In this document: one piece after another, positions 32,413 to 42,227 of the stretch | Layout: the number at the start of each line of letters is the position of its first letter | Position numbering within the stretch: position 1 is the stretch's first letter | From: Streptomyces sp. NBC_00442 | GTDB lineage: Bacteria > Actinomycetota > Actinomycetes > Streptomycetales > Streptomycetaceae | NCBI RefSeq assembly: GCF_036014195.1 | Contig: NZ_CP107918.1 | Location: 3,348,001 to 3,412,000, forward strand | Direction: 5' to 3' | Length of the DNA: 64,000 bases | Notes under the pieces: generated by a model | The model's database searches: none | Told to the model about the DNA's origin: nothing | What the model saw: only the letters and a program-made list of their open reading frames with translations | Translations under genes and position numbers: made by a program

Positions 32413-32488
32413 CGGGCAAACGCGGTTCTGCCGGGCTTCTTACCCCGTCCTCAGACTGCTCTCATCAACGGTGGCGAAGGTCATAGAC

Positions 32489-33793
32489 ATGACCGAGAGC
32501 CCCCGCCACAGCGGCGAGTACCCCGAGCAGCAGCCGATCCACTCTGACGAGTCCTGGCAGCGAGCCAAGGACGACGCCCGGCGAGAGGCCGAGGCCCACG
32601 CGGCCGCCTACCCGCCGCCTCCCCCGTACCGGCCGGCCACCCCGCCCGCCCCGGTGAACACCGGTCCCGCCGCCACCGGATGGCCGGGCGCCGGCGCGCA
32701 CCCCGAGCCCGCGACCACCGCCCACTCCTACGACGGCGGCCACGACGGCGGCCACGGCGGCGGTGACGGCACCGCCCGCTTCGCCGGCGGCGAGGCGGGC
32801 GACCCGAAGCCGCGCCGCGCCAAGCGGTCGGTCGGCCTCGTCGCCGCCGTCGCCATCATCGCGGCGGCGATAGGCGGCGGCACCGCGAGCCTCGTCGAGC
32901 ACTACGTCAAGAACGACGGCACCTCGGTCAGCGCCGGAGTGAGCGGCACCAACGCCTCCAACAGCACCAACGGCACGGTCTCCGGGGTCGCCAAGGCCGT
33001 CATGCCGAGCATCGTCGAGATCAACGCGACGTCCAACGCGGGCGAGTCGACCGGTGCCGGCGTGATCGTCACCGCCGACGGCGAGATCATCACCAACAAC
33101 CACGTCATCTCCGGCTCGACCTCGGTCAAGGTGAAGCTCAGCAACGGCAAGAGCTACACCGCGAAGGTCGTCGGCACCGACCCCGACAAGGACCTCGCGC
33201 TGATCAAGCTGAACGGGGCGAGCGGCCTCAAGCCCGCCTCCCTCGGCGACTCCAGCAAGATCGCGGTCGGCGACCAGGTCGTGGCCATCGGCTCCCCCGA
33301 GGGCCTCACCGGCACCGTCACCAGCGGCATCGTCTCCGCACTCGACCGCGATGTCACCGTCGCCAAGGAGCAGGGCGACCAGGGACAGGGGCAGGGGCAA
33401 GGCCAAGGGCAGGGCCAGGGCCAGGGGCGTGGCGGTGGCGGCTGGCCGTTCGAGTTCGGCGGGCAGCAGTTCAACGGCGACACCGGCTCCTCCAAGACCA
33501 CGTACAAGGCGCTCCAGACCGACGCCTCGCTCAATCCGGGCAACTCCGGCGGCGCGCTCATCGACATGAACGGCAACATCATCGGCATCAACTCCGCGAT
33601 GTACTCGCCCAGTTCGAGCAGCGCGAGCGGTTCGTCGGCCGGCAGTGTCGGGCTCGGCTTCGCCATCCCCGTCAACACCGTCAAGTCCGACCTCTCCAGC
33701 CTGCGCGGCGGCGGCAGCGGCGGCGCCGACACCGGCGGCAGCGGCAACCAGGACGGCGGCGGCTCCGGCGGCGCCTTCAGCGGCAGCTACTGA
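32489..33793 (+). CDS. Membrane-anchored HtrA-like serine protease without PDZ domain
   Basis: A 434-residue protein. A Pro-rich cytoplasmic part (residues 1-112), one membrane helix (SVGLVAAVAIIAAAIGGGTA) and an extracytoplasmic trypsin-fold protease. The catalytic triad is His205 (TNNHVI), Asp235 (DKDLALIK) and Ser353 (NPGNSGGAL). Between the second barrel strands sits a Gly-Gln repeat (residues about 297-315). The C-terminus is a Gly/Ser-rich tail with no PDZ domain, unlike most HtrA proteases. It is next to an MprAB-type pair, as pepD is in mycobacteria, so it probably acts in the envelope stress response. The stop codon is inside a 17-bp tandem repeat. RBS: GAAGG before the ATG. Confidence 0.85.
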   Translation: MTESPRHSGEYPEQQPIHSDESWQRAKDDARREAEAHAAAYPPPPPYRPATPPAPVNTGPAATGWPGAGAHPEPATTAHSYDGGHDGGHGGGDGTARFAGGEAGDPKPRRAKRSVGLVAAVAIIAAAIGGGTASLVEHYVKNDGTSVSAGVSGTNASNSTNGTVSGVAKAVMPSIVEINATSNAGESTGAGVIVTADGEIITNNHVISGSTSVKVKLSNGKSYTAKVVGTDPDKDLALIKLNGASGLKPASLGDSSKIAVGDQVVAIGSPEGLTGTVTSGIVSALDRDVTVAKEQGDQGQGQGQGQGQGQGQGRGGGGWPFEFGGQQFNGDTGSSKTTYKALQTDASLNPGNSGGALIDMNGNIIGINSAMYSPSSSSASGSSAGSVGLGFAIPVNTVKSDLSSLRGGGSGGADTGGSGNQDGGGSGGAFSGSY

Positions 33794-33831
33794 CGGCCGG
33801 CAGCTACTGACGACCGGCAGCTACTGACGAC
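33781..33831 (+). repeat. Three 17-bp tandem repeats over the protease stop codon
   Basis: CGGCAGCTACTGACGRC is present three times in a row (33781-33797, 33798-33814, 33815-33831), the first differing from the other two at one base. The TGA stop lies in the first copy. Confidence 0.9.
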
Positions 33832-33952
33832 CGGTCACCACCGATACCTCGGACACCCACCGGCGCGGGGCAGCGAGCCGTCCCGCGCCACACCGTCCGC
33901 GTGCGAGGCTGGTGTTCCGAGCCGGCAGAGAGACAGAAGAAGGAACCCGCTC

Positions 33953-34684
33953 ATGAGCCCCGCCGAGGACGAACCGCAGCGCATCCTGATCGTCGACGAC
34001 GAACCCGCCGTCCGCGAGGCGCTGCAGCGCAGTCTCGCCTTCGAGGGGTACGGCACCGAGGTCGCCGTCGACGGCCTCGACGCCCTCACCAGGGCGGAGG
34101 CGTACCAGCCCGAACTGATCGTCCTGGACATCCAGATGCCGAGGATGGACGGGCTCACCGCGGCCCGCCGGCTGCGCGCGGGCGGCTCCACCACGCCCAT
34201 CCTGATGCTGACCGCGCGCGACACCGTCGGCGACCGGGTCACGGGGCTCGACGCGGGCGCCGACGACTACCTGGTCAAGCCGTTCGAACTCGACGAACTC
34301 TTCGCCCGCATCCGTGCGTTGCTGCGCCGCAGCTCGTACGCGGCCGACGCGGGCGCGGCCGGTCAGGACACCGGGAACGTGCTGACGTTCGCCGACCTCA
34401 GGATGGACCTGTCCACCCGCGAGGTCACCCGCGGCAACCGCCTCGTCGAGCTGACCCGCACCGAGTTCACCCTCCTGGAAATGTTCCTCACCCACCCCCG
34501 CCAGGTGCTCACGCGCGAGCAGATCCTCAAGGCGGTCTGGGGCTTCGACTTCGAGCCCTCCTCCAACTCCCTCGACGTCTACGTGATGTACCTGCGCCGC
34601 AAGACCGAAGCGGGCGGCGAACCGCGGCTCGTGCACACGGTGCGGGGCGTGGGGTACGCGCTCCGGCCGGGCGGCGCCGAGTGA
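33953..34684 (+). CDS. MprA-like OmpR-family response regulator
   Basis: A 243-residue response regulator. The receiver has Asp15/Asp16, the phosphorylation site Asp59 and Lys109; the winged helix ([20 protein letters not shown], then [20 protein letters not shown]) matches the MprA/TcrX type. The stop codon overlaps the GTG of the kinase gene (GTGA), so it forms a coupled pair with it. Envelope stress is a plausible signal because of the adjacent HtrA-type protease. Confidence 0.9.
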   Translation: MSPAEDEPQRILIVDDEPAVREALQRSLAFEGYGTEVAVDGLDALTRAEAYQPELIVLDIQMPRMDGLTAARRLRAGGSTTPILMLTARDTVGDRVTGLDAGADDYLVKPFELDELFARIRALLRRSSYAADAGAAGQDTGNVLTFADLRMDLSTREVTRGNRLVELTRTEFTLLEMFLTHPRQVLTREQILKAVWGFDFEPSSNSLDVYVMYLRRKTEAGGEPRLVHTVRGVGYALRPGGAE

Positions 34685-36087
34685 ACCGTCTGGTCCGCCG
34701 CTACCGCGCGATGCCGCTCCGCTCCCGCCTCGCCATGCTCGTCGCCACGGCGGTCGCGGTGGCGGTGGCGGCGGTCTCGGTGACGTGCTGGCTGCTGACC
34801 CGCGCCCAGCTGGGCGCCGAACTCGACACGACACTGCGCAACACCGGCGCGCCCAGCAGCCTGGTGCAGGGTGCGCTCCAGTCCTGCATGTCGCAGGGCA
34901 GCCTGCCGCCGGGGCAGAAGCCGTTCGCGTACATCCAGGTCGTGCTGCCGGACGGCACCCGCTGCGTGGCCCCGGACTCGCCGCCTGTACGCGTCATGCC
35001 GCAGGACGTCGCGGTGGCCCGCGGCCTCAAGACGGAGAGCCTGCACAGCAGCACCACCGACGGCGGCATGGACGTACGGGTGCACACCCAGCGCCAGGAG
35101 TTCGCCGGGCGGTGGGCGACGGTCTCGCTGTCCCGCCCGCTCACCGAGGTCGACTCCGCGCTCAAGCGGCTCGCCCTGCTCCTGACCGGTCTCGCCGGCA
35201 TCGGGGTCATCGCGGCCGGCGCGGCGGGACTGTGGGTCGCGCGGACCGGTCTTCGGCCCGTGGACAAGCTGACCGGGGCCGTGGAGCACGTGGCCCGCAC
35301 CGAGGACCTGACGGTGCGCATCCCCGTCGAGGGCGAGGACGAGATCGCCCGGCTCTCCCGCTCGTTCAACGCGATGACCGCCGCGCTCGCCTCCTCCCGC
35401 GACCGGCAGGCACAGCTCATCGCGGACGCCGGGCACGAGCTGCGGACACCGCTCACCTCGCTGCGCACCAACATCGAGCTGCTCGCCCGGAGCGAGGAGA
35501 CCGGGCGGGCCATTCCGCCCGCCGACCGGGCGGCCCTGATGGCGTCCGTCAAGGCGCAGATGTCCGAACTCGCCGCCCTCATCGGGGACTTGCAGGAGCT
35601 GTCGCGGCCGGACGCGGTGCGCGAGGGGCCCCTCGAAGTGGTCGGTCTGCACGACATCACGCGGGTCGCACTCGACCGGGCCCGGCTGCGCGGGCCCGAG
35701 CTGACCATCACGGCTGAACTCGCGCCGTGGTACGTGCGGGCGGAGCCTGCGGCGCTTCAGCGGGCGGTGGTGAACGTCCTGGACAACGCGGTGAAGTTCA
35801 GCCCGCCGCACGGGGCGATCACGGTCGTCCTCGACCGGGGGGCGCTGACCGTACGCGACCAGGGGCCCGGCATTCCCGCCGAGGACCTGCCGCACGTCTT
35901 CGAACGCTTCTGGCGTTCGCCGTCGGCGCGGGCGCTCCCCGGGTCGGGGCTCGGCCTCTCGATCGTGGCCCGCACGATCCAGCACGCGGGGGGTGAGGTG
36001 GCTCTCGCCCCGGCGGACGGCGGCGGCACCCTGGCCACCCTGACCCTCCCAGGCGCCCCAACCCCGCCCCCCTCCACAACCCCCTGA
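34681..36087 (+). CDS. MprB-like sensor histidine kinase
   Basis: A 468-residue histidine kinase. Two membrane helices (residues about 18-38 and 163-187) enclose an extracytoplasmic sensor of about 120 residues. A HAMP linker ([20 protein letters not shown]) leads to the phosphorylated His252 in [10 protein letters not shown] and to the ATPase with [17 protein letters not shown] and [10 protein letters not shown]. The GTG at 34681 overlaps the regulator's stop. The pair fits MprB/MprA-type envelope stress sensing. The dispersed repeat begins directly after its stop codon. Confidence 0.9.
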   Translation: MNRLVRRYRAMPLRSRLAMLVATAVAVAVAAVSVTCWLLTRAQLGAELDTTLRNTGAPSSLVQGALQSCMSQGSLPPGQKPFAYIQVVLPDGTRCVAPDSPPVRVMPQDVAVARGLKTESLHSSTTDGGMDVRVHTQRQEFAGRWATVSLSRPLTEVDSALKRLALLLTGLAGIGVIAAGAAGLWVARTGLRPVDKLTGAVEHVARTEDLTVRIPVEGEDEIARLSRSFNAMTAALASSRDRQAQLIADAGHELRTPLTSLRTNIELLARSEETGRAIPPADRAALMASVKAQMSELAALIGDLQELSRPDAVREGPLEVVGLHDITRVALDRARLRGPELTITAELAPWYVRAEPAALQRAVVNVLDNAVKFSPPHGAITVVLDRGALTVRDQGPGIPAEDLPHVFERFWRSPSARALPGSGLGLSIVARTIQHAGGEVALAPADGGGTLATLTLPGAPTPPPSTTP

Positions 36088-36714
36088 GGCTCCGCCCCAG
36101 ACCCCGTTCGCGCCTGAAGGGCGCTCGTCCTCAAACTCCCCCAAGGCCTCAAGGGCCAGGGGGGACCCCCATGACGGGCTGAGGATGCCGAGGATGGACA
36201 CCCTGCCCAGGGCAGCCCACCCAGGGGCGCGGGGCTGTGACATTGCGCGGCTCCGCCACGGCGGGCGCGACCGCCCGGCACCGGGTGCCCCACAAGGGGC
36301 GCGGGGAACTGCGCGAGAAGCGGGCACGGTCCGCAGCCGAAGGCCCTGGGGCTCCGCCCCAGACCCCGTTCGCGCCTGAACGGCGCCCGTCCTCAAACTC
36401 CCCCAAGGCCTCAAGGGCCAGGGGGGACCCCCATGACGGGCTGAGGATGCCGAGGATGGACACCCTGCCCAGGGCAGCCCACCCAGGGGCGCGGGGCTGT
36501 GACATTGCGCGGCTCCGCCCCGGCGGGCGCGACCGCCCGGCACCGGGTGCCCCACAAGGGGCGCGGGGAACTGCGCGAGAAGCGGGCACGGCCCGCAGCC
36601 GAAGGCCCTGGGGCTTCGCCCCAGACCCCGGTTCGCGCCTGAAGGGCGCTCGTCCTCAAACTCCCCCAAGGCCTCAAGGGCCAGGGGGGACCCCCATGAC
36701 GGGCTGAGGATGTC
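36088..36714. repeat. 262-bp tandem repeat, dispersed repeat locus 2
   Basis: Two near-identical 262-bp units (36088-36349 and 36350-36611) and a partial third copy (36612 to about 36714). Each unit contains the GGGGCTCCGCCCC hairpin and the GGGGCGCGGGGAACTGCGCG element. The two full units differ at only a handful of bases, which indicates recent duplication. The region lies between the 3' ends of the histidine kinase and the nucleotidase. Confidence 0.93.
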
Positions 36715-36838
36715 CGTTCCGCCCGGCGGCCAAGTAGTCCAGGGGCGCGGGGAACTGCGCGGGCAGCCACCCGCGGCCCGCTGCCGAACCGCGCGAAAGC
36801 TCCCCGCCCCCAGCCCGCCCCGCAGGGGCACGCGCGGC
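36715..36838. other. Intergenic end of dispersed repeat locus 2
   Basis: One further GGGGCGCGGGGAACTGCGCG copy (about 36741-36760) followed by unique sequence up to the nucleotidase stop codon. No gene is seen. Confidence 0.7.
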
Positions 36839-38653
36839 CTACCGCAGGACCGTGATCCGCCCCGGCGCCGGAGGCGAAAGCGGCGTGGACGCCGACGAGT
36901 TCGACGCGAGGTAGGCGTCGAAGACGTCCAAGTCCGACGCCCCGACCACCTTGTTCGTGCCGACCAGCGCCGGGAACCCGTCGCCCCCGCCCGCCAGGAA
37001 CTCGTTCATCGCGACCCGGTACGTCTTCGCGGGGTCGATCGCGACCCCATTCAGCCTGACCGTGTCGACGACGACCCGCGCCGCCCCCGTCTTCGTCAGG
37101 TCGAGCGTGTACGTCAAACCCTTCGAGATCTGGAGGATCTTCGGGTCGGCCGCGTTCACCCCGCTGACCTGCTGCTGGAGCGCGGAAAGAAGCTGCGCCC
37201 CGGAAAGGTCGACCACGTTCATCATGTTGGTGAACGGCTGCACCGTGAACGCCTCGCCGTACGTGACGACGCCGTCCCCCTCACTCCCGCCCGCCTTGAA
37301 CACGAGGTCGGAGCGGATGCCGCCGGGGTTCATGAGGGCGAGCTGCGCGCCGCCCTTGTCGGGGGCGGAGAGCCCGGCCAGTTGCGCGTCCGCGATCAGG
37401 TCGCCGAGCGGCTTCTCGGGGGCGTCCGAGCCGCGACCGTTGATGTCGGCGGAGATGTAGCCCTGCGGACGGTTGGCGACCGGCGCCGCCAACTTGCCCC
37501 ATCGGGCGATGAGTTGGGTCATGTCCGCGGCCTTGGGCTGGTCACGGCTGACGATGTGGTTGCCCGAGCTCGGCGACTTCGCCGCCGTGCGCACGATGTC
37601 GTTCGTCCGCCGGTCGTACGTCAGCGTCGTGTCCGTGTACAGCTTGCCGAACGACGCCGCCGAGGTCACCATGCGCGGGTTGCCCGCCGGGTCCGGGATG
37701 GTGCAGACGTACGCCTGGTGGGTGTGGCCGGTGATCAGGGCGTCCACCTTGGGCGTGATGCCCTTGGCTATGTCGACGATCGGGCCGGAGATCCCGCTGC
37801 CGGGGCCCTGGCTGTCGCAGCTGTCGTTGTAGGCGCCGCTCGACGGCATGCCGCCCTCGTGGATCAGCGCGACGATCGACTTGACGCCCTGACGGTCGAG
37901 TTCCTTGGCGTACTTGTTGATCGTCTCGACCTCGTCCGCGAACTTGAGGCCCTTGACGCCCGACGCGGTCACGACGTTCGGGGTCCCTTCGAGGGTCACC
38001 CCGATGAAGCCGAACTTGACGCCGTTCTTCTTCCACACCGTGTACGGCTTGAGGATCGGCTTGCCGGTCTTCTCGTTCGTCACGTTGGCCGCGAGGTAGG
38101 GGAAGTCCGCGCCGCGGAACTTCCTGCCCTTCTCGTAGCAGCCCTCGGTGGGGTGGCAGCCGCCGTTCTGCATGCGCGCGAGCTCGGTGGCGCCCTCGTC
38201 GAACTCGTGGTTGCCCACGGCCGTGACGTCCAGCTTCAGCTTGTTGAGCGCCTCGATGGTCGGCTCGTCGTGGAAGAGCCCGGACAACAGCGGGCTCGCG
38301 CCGATCATGTCGCCGCCGGCCGCGGTGATCGAGTACGGATGGCCCGCGCGCGCGGTGCGCAGCGAGGTGGCGAGGTACTCCATGCCGCCGGCCGGCACGG
38401 ACGCGGTGGTCCCGTCGGGCCGGCGCTCCGTCACCGCGCCGGCCGAGCCCGCCGGGGGTTCGAGGTTGCCGTGCAGGTCGTTGAAGGAGAGCAGCTGCAC
38501 ATCGACGGTGCGGTCCGGCTTCGGGTGGTGTCCGTGGCCGCGGTCGTGCGCGGTGGCGGGCATCGCGGCGACGAGCGCCCCGACCGTGGCAAGTCCTGCG
38601 GCCCCCGCCCACATTCGTGTGGCGGCACGCTTCCCGTGGGATTTCGCTGGCAT
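36839..38653 (-). CDS. Secreted 5'-nucleotidase/metallophosphatase
   Basis: A 604-residue exported enzyme that releases phosphate from nucleotides outside the cell. A signal peptide (residues 1-32, Ala-rich core, cleavage after PATA) is followed by a binuclear metal domain with LSFNDLHGNLEPP, GNHEFDEG and a GHTHQAY motif, and a C-terminal substrate domain with YGEAFTVQPFTN and a GGDGF segment. Length and order match the UshA/5'-nucleotidase type. The ATG at 38653 gives a normal signal peptide. The upstream region carries three 11-bp repeats that resemble a PHO box, and the chromosomal neighbourhood is devoted to phosphate, which supports control by PhoP. Confidence 0.88.
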   Translation of the reverse strand: MPAKSHGKRAATRMWAGAAGLATVGALVAAMPATAHDRGHGHHPKPDRTVDVQLLSFNDLHGNLEPPAGSAGAVTERRPDGTTASVPAGGMEYLATSLRTARAGHPYSITAAGGDMIGASPLLSGLFHDEPTIEALNKLKLDVTAVGNHEFDEGATELARMQNGGCHPTEGCYEKGRKFRGADFPYLAANVTNEKTGKPILKPYTVWKKNGVKFGFIGVTLEGTPNVVTASGVKGLKFADEVETINKYAKELDRQGVKSIVALIHEGGMPSSGAYNDSCDSQGPGSGISGPIVDIAKGITPKVDALITGHTHQAYVCTIPDPAGNPRMVTSAASFGKLYTDTTLTYDRRTNDIVRTAAKSPSSGNHIVSRDQPKAADMTQLIARWGKLAAPVANRPQGYISADINGRGSDAPEKPLGDLIADAQLAGLSAPDKGGAQLALMNPGGIRSDLVFKAGGSEGDGVVTYGEAFTVQPFTNMMNVVDLSGAQLLSALQQQVSGVNAADPKILQISKGLTYTLDLTKTGAARVVVDTVRLNGVAIDPAKTYRVAMNEFLAGGGDGFPALVGTNKVVGASDLDVFDAYLASNSSASTPLSPPAPGRITVLR

Positions 38654-38658
38654 GTGGT

Positions 38659-38691
38659 CTGTGAGTCCCCTGTGAGTGTCCGGTGAGGTCC
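38659..38691 (-). promoter_or_regulatory. PHO-box-like triple 11-bp repeat upstream of the nucleotidase
   Basis: GTGAG on the direct strand (CTCAC on the gene strand) begins at 38661, 38672 and 38683, exactly 11 bp apart, within units such as CCTCACCGGA and ACTCACAGGG. PhoP in Streptomyces binds 11-bp direct repeats. A TAGGCT hexamer (38698-38703, complementary strand) lies upstream of them, so if that is the promoter the repeats fall in the transcribed leader. Confidence 0.5.
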
Positions 38692-38817
38692 CGGCGCAGC
38701 CTATGGTCAACGCGCGTAGCGCAACAGGGGTTCGCGGGTCACGAGCTGGTTGCCGTGGGCCGCGTACGGCTCACGCCACCCGACCGCGCGCGACCCGGCT
38801 CGCGGGGCGGCCCGCCG

Positions 38818-38823
38818 TACCCT
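38818..38823 (+). promoter_or_regulatory. -10 element of mshD
   Basis: TACCCT lies 7 nt before the ATG at 38831 without any ribosome binding site. Confidence 0.45.
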
Positions 38824-38830
38824 CGTACCC

Positions 38831-39754
38831 ATGACAGACGCACCCTCCCCCACCCCGTCCACCCGCGACATCCAGACGCTCGACGAGCTCGGCCCCGCCC
38901 AGGCCCAGGCCGTTCTCGAGCTCCTCGCCGAAGCCGCCCGCACCGACGGACAGCAGGCCGTTTCCGAGCAGGGGCGGCTGCGGTTGCGCGGGGGCCGGCG
39001 CGAGGGCGTGCGGCATTTTCTGCTGACCGTGGACGGCACGCTCACCGGGTACGCCCAGGTGGAGGACACCGACCCCGTCGAGGCGCCCGCCGCCGAGCTC
39101 GTCGTTCACCCCGCTCAGCGCGGCCACGGGCACGGCCGCGCGCTGGGCAGCGCCCTGCTCGGCTCGACCGGCAAGCGGCTGCGGGTGTGGGCGCACGGCG
39201 GGCACTCCGCCGCGCGCCATCTGGCGCAGGTGCTCGGGCTGACCCTCTTCCGTGAACTGCGCCAGCTGCGGCGCCCGTTGAACGAGGCCGACATCGCCGA
39301 GCCCGGCTGGCCCGCGGGCGTCACCGTGCGCACGTTCACGCCGGGCGAGGACGACGCGGCCTGGCTCGCGGTCAACGCGGCCGCCTTCGCCCACCATCCC
39401 GAGCAGGGCTCCCTCACCCAGCGCGACCTCGACGACCGCAAGGCCGAGCCGTGGTTCGACCCCAAGGGGTTCTTCCTCGCGGAGAAGGACGGCGAGCTCG
39501 TCGGTTTTCACTGGACCAAGGTGCACGCCGAGGAGCGGCTGGGTGAGGTGTACGTCCTGGGCATCCGGCCCGACGCGCAGGGCGGCGGGCTCGGCAAGGC
39601 GCTCACGGCGACGGGCCTGCGCCACCTCGCGGCCGAGGGCCTGCCGACGGCGATGCTCTACGTCGACGCCGACAACACGGCGGCCCTCGCGGTCTACGAA
39701 CGCCTCGGCTTCGTCACGCACGAGGTGGACCTGATGTACCGCGCCGAGTCCTGA
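38831..39754 (+). CDS. mshD: Mycothiol synthase
   Basis: A 307-residue protein of two GNAT domains; it acetylates Cys-GlcN-Ins to finish mycothiol, the main actinobacterial thiol. The N-terminal domain (residues 20-145) is the cofactor-binding lobe without full catalytic conservation and the C-terminal domain (160-305) carries the acetyl-CoA loop [17 protein letters not shown] and the family motif [15 protein letters not shown]. It ends in [11 protein letters not shown]. Divergent from the nucleotidase; leaderless start. Confidence 0.92.
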   Translation: MTDAPSPTPSTRDIQTLDELGPAQAQAVLELLAEAARTDGQQAVSEQGRLRLRGGRREGVRHFLLTVDGTLTGYAQVEDTDPVEAPAAELVVHPAQRGHGHGRALGSALLGSTGKRLRVWAHGGHSAARHLAQVLGLTLFRELRQLRRPLNEADIAEPGWPAGVTVRTFTPGEDDAAWLAVNAAAFAHHPEQGSLTQRDLDDRKAEPWFDPKGFFLAEKDGELVGFHWTKVHAEERLGEVYVLGIRPDAQGGGLGKALTATGLRHLAAEGLPTAMLYVDADNTAALAVYERLGFVTHEVDLMYRAES

Positions 39755-40001
39755 GCCGCCGCGCACGGGCCCCGCGGGCGGCTCCCCCCGGGCGCCGGCG
39801 ACCCCCGGGGGCCCGGGTCCGCTCTCCCGCGCGCCATGTCCTCGTAACCAGCCATTCAGACACGCTTGCGACGCTCACGCAATGAAGCCGCCGGCGCCCG
39901 CCACCCGGAACGGACCCGTTCCCCCGCCCAGAGCCCCCCGGGCGCTCACTCCCGCCCGCTCCGACGCGCTGGACGGGGCCGTCGCGCGGAACAATGGGGG
40001 C

Positions 40002-42227
40002 ATGAGCCAGCAGCCCAGCGCCGAGGACACGCTCAAGACCGCCCAGCCGTCCGTGGCCTCCATAGCCGCGCACCGCCCGCACACGCTCGCCGCCGTCGCC
40101 TCCGATCTGGAGCCGGACATCGACGCGGACCTCGACGCGTACGAGGACGAGAGCGAGGGCGACGAGCTGCCCTCGGGGCGCTTCCTCGACCGCGAACGCA
40201 GCTGGCTCGCGTTCAACGAGCGCGTCCTGGAGCTCGCCGAGGACCCGGCGACCCCGCTCCTCGAACGGGCGAACTTCCTGGCGATCTTCGCCTCGAACCT
40301 CGACGAGTTCTTCATGGTCAGGGTCGCGGGCCTCAAGCGCCGCATCGCCACCGGCGTCGCCACCCGCTCCGCGTCCGGCCTCCAGCCCCGCGAGGTCCTC
40401 GACCTGATCTGGACCCGGTCGCGCGAGCTCATGGCCCGCCACGCCGCCTGCTACCAGCAGGACGTCGCCCCGGCGCTCGCCGACGAGAACATCCACCTGA
40501 TCCGCTGGCCGGAGCTGACCGAGAAGGAACAGGCCCGCCTCTTCACCCTGTTCCGGCAGCGGATCTTCCCGGTGCTCACGCCGCTGGCGGTGGACCCCGC
40601 ACACCCCTTCCCGTACATCTCGGGGCTGTCGCTCAACCTCGCCGTGGTGGTGCGCAACCCCGTCTCGGGCCACCGCCACTTCGCCCGCGTGAAGGTGCCG
40701 CCGCTGCTCTCGCGCTTCCTGGAGGCCTCGCCGCAGCGCTACGTCCCGCTGGAGGACGTCATCGCCGCGCACCTGGAGGAGCTGTTCCCCGGGATGGAGG
40801 TGCTCGCGCACCACATGTTCCGGGTGACCCGCAACGAGGACCTCGAAGTCGAGGAGGACGACGCGGAGAACCTGCTCCAGGCCCTGGAGAAGGAACTCAT
40901 GCGGCGCCGCTTCGGACCGCCGGTGCGTCTGGAGGTCGAGGAGTCCATCGACCCGTACGTACTGGACCTGCTCGTACGGGAGTTGAAGGTCTCGGACGCC
41001 GAGGTCTACCCGCTGCCGGGGCCGCTCGACCTGACCGCGCTGTTCGGGATCTCCGCGCTCGACCGGCCGGAGCTGAAGTTCCCCAAGTTCGTCGCGGGCA
41101 CCCACCGCGACCTCGCCGAGGTCGAGTCCGCGTCCGCGCCCGACATCTTCGCCGCGCTGCGCGAACGCGACGTGCTCCTGCACCACCCCTACGACTCCTT
41201 CTCCACCTCGGTGCAGGCCTTCCTCGAACAGGCGGCGTCCGACCCGGACGTGCTGGCCATCAAGCAGACCCTGTACCGGACCTCGGGCGACTCCCCGATC
41301 GTGGACGCCCTGATAGACGCCGCCGAATCGGGCAAGCAGGTGCTGGTCCTGGTGGAGATCAAGGCGCGCTTCGACGAGCAGGCCAACATCAAATGGGCCC
41401 GCAAGCTGGAGGAGGCCGGCTGCCACGTCGTGTACGGGCTCGTCGGCCTCAAGACGCACTGCAAGCTGTCCCTGGTCGTGCGCCAGGAGAACGACATCCT
41501 GCGCCGCTACTCGCACGTCGGCACCGGCAACTACCACCCCAAGACGGCCCGCCTGTACGAGGACCTGGGGCTGCTGACCGCCGACCCGCAGGTCGGCGCC
41601 GACCTCTCCGACCTCTTCAACCGTCTTTCGGGATACTCCCGCCGCGAGACCTACCGGCGCCTGCTCGTCGCCCCCAAGTCCCTGCGGGACGGCCTGATCG
41701 CGCGGATCAACAAGGAGGCCGCCCACCAGCACGCCGGGCGCCCCGCCTACGTCCGCATCAAGGTCAACTCGATGGTCGACGAGGCCGTCATCGACGCCTG
41801 TTACCGGGCCTCGCAGGCCGGGGTGCCCGTCGACGTCTGGGTCCGCGGCATCTGCGCCCTGCGCCCCGGGGTGACCGGGCTCTCGGAGAACATCCGGGTC
41901 CGTTCCGTCCTCGGCCGCTTCCTCGAACACTCCCGGGTCTTCGCCTTCGGCAACGGCGGCGAACCCGAAGTGTGGATCGGCAGCGCCGACATGATGCACC
42001 GCAACCTCGACCGGCGCATCGAGGCACTGGTCCGGGTCGCCGACCCGGCCCACCGCGCGGCCCTCGGCCGGCTCCTGGAGACCGGCATGGCGCCGACCAC
42101 CGCGTCCTGGCACCTGGGCGCCGACGGAGGCTGGACCCGGCACGCGGCCGACGCCGACGGGCTGCCGCTGCGCAACGTGCAGGAGATGCTGATAGACGCC
42201 CGGAGGCGCCGGCGTGCAACGCCCTGA
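40002..42227 (+). CDS. ppk: Polyphosphate kinase 1
   Basis: A 741-residue enzyme that makes polyphosphate from ATP, reversibly. The chain carries the expected [17 protein letters not shown]-terminal segment, the catalytic His regions [11 protein letters not shown] and [16 protein letters not shown] and the C-terminal ANSMVDEA-like/[10 protein letters not shown] segments. A disordered Glu/Asp-rich N-terminus of about 60 residues precedes the core. The ATG at 40002 is preferred over 39882 because the upstream codons are Pro/Arg-rich and unlike the family. The CHAD gene overlaps its end, the usual association of CHAD proteins with polyphosphate. Confidence 0.93.
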   Translation: MSQQPSAEDTLKTAQPSVASIAAHRPHTLAAVASDLEPDIDADLDAYEDESEGDELPSGRFLDRERSWLAFNERVLELAEDPATPLLERANFLAIFASNLDEFFMVRVAGLKRRIATGVATRSASGLQPREVLDLIWTRSRELMARHAACYQQDVAPALADENIHLIRWPELTEKEQARLFTLFRQRIFPVLTPLAVDPAHPFPYISGLSLNLAVVVRNPVSGHRHFARVKVPPLLSRFLEASPQRYVPLEDVIAAHLEELFPGMEVLAHHMFRVTRNEDLEVEEDDAENLLQALEKELMRRRFGPPVRLEVEESIDPYVLDLLVRELKVSDAEVYPLPGPLDLTALFGISALDRPELKFPKFVAGTHRDLAEVESASAPDIFAALRERDVLLHHPYDSFSTSVQAFLEQAASDPDVLAIKQTLYRTSGDSPIVDALIDAAESGKQVLVLVEIKARFDEQANIKWARKLEEAGCHVVYGLVGLKTHCKLSLVVRQENDILRRYSHVGTGNYHPKTARLYEDLGLLTADPQVGADLSDLFNRLSGYSRRETYRRLLVAPKSLRDGLIARINKEAAHQHAGRPAYVRIKVNSMVDEAVIDACYRASQAGVPVDVWVRGICALRPGVTGLSENIRVRSVLGRFLEHSRVFAFGNGGEPEVWIGSADMMHRNLDRRIEALVRVADPAHRAALGRLLETGMAPTTASWHLGADGGWTRHAADADGLPLRNVQEMLIDARRRRRATP

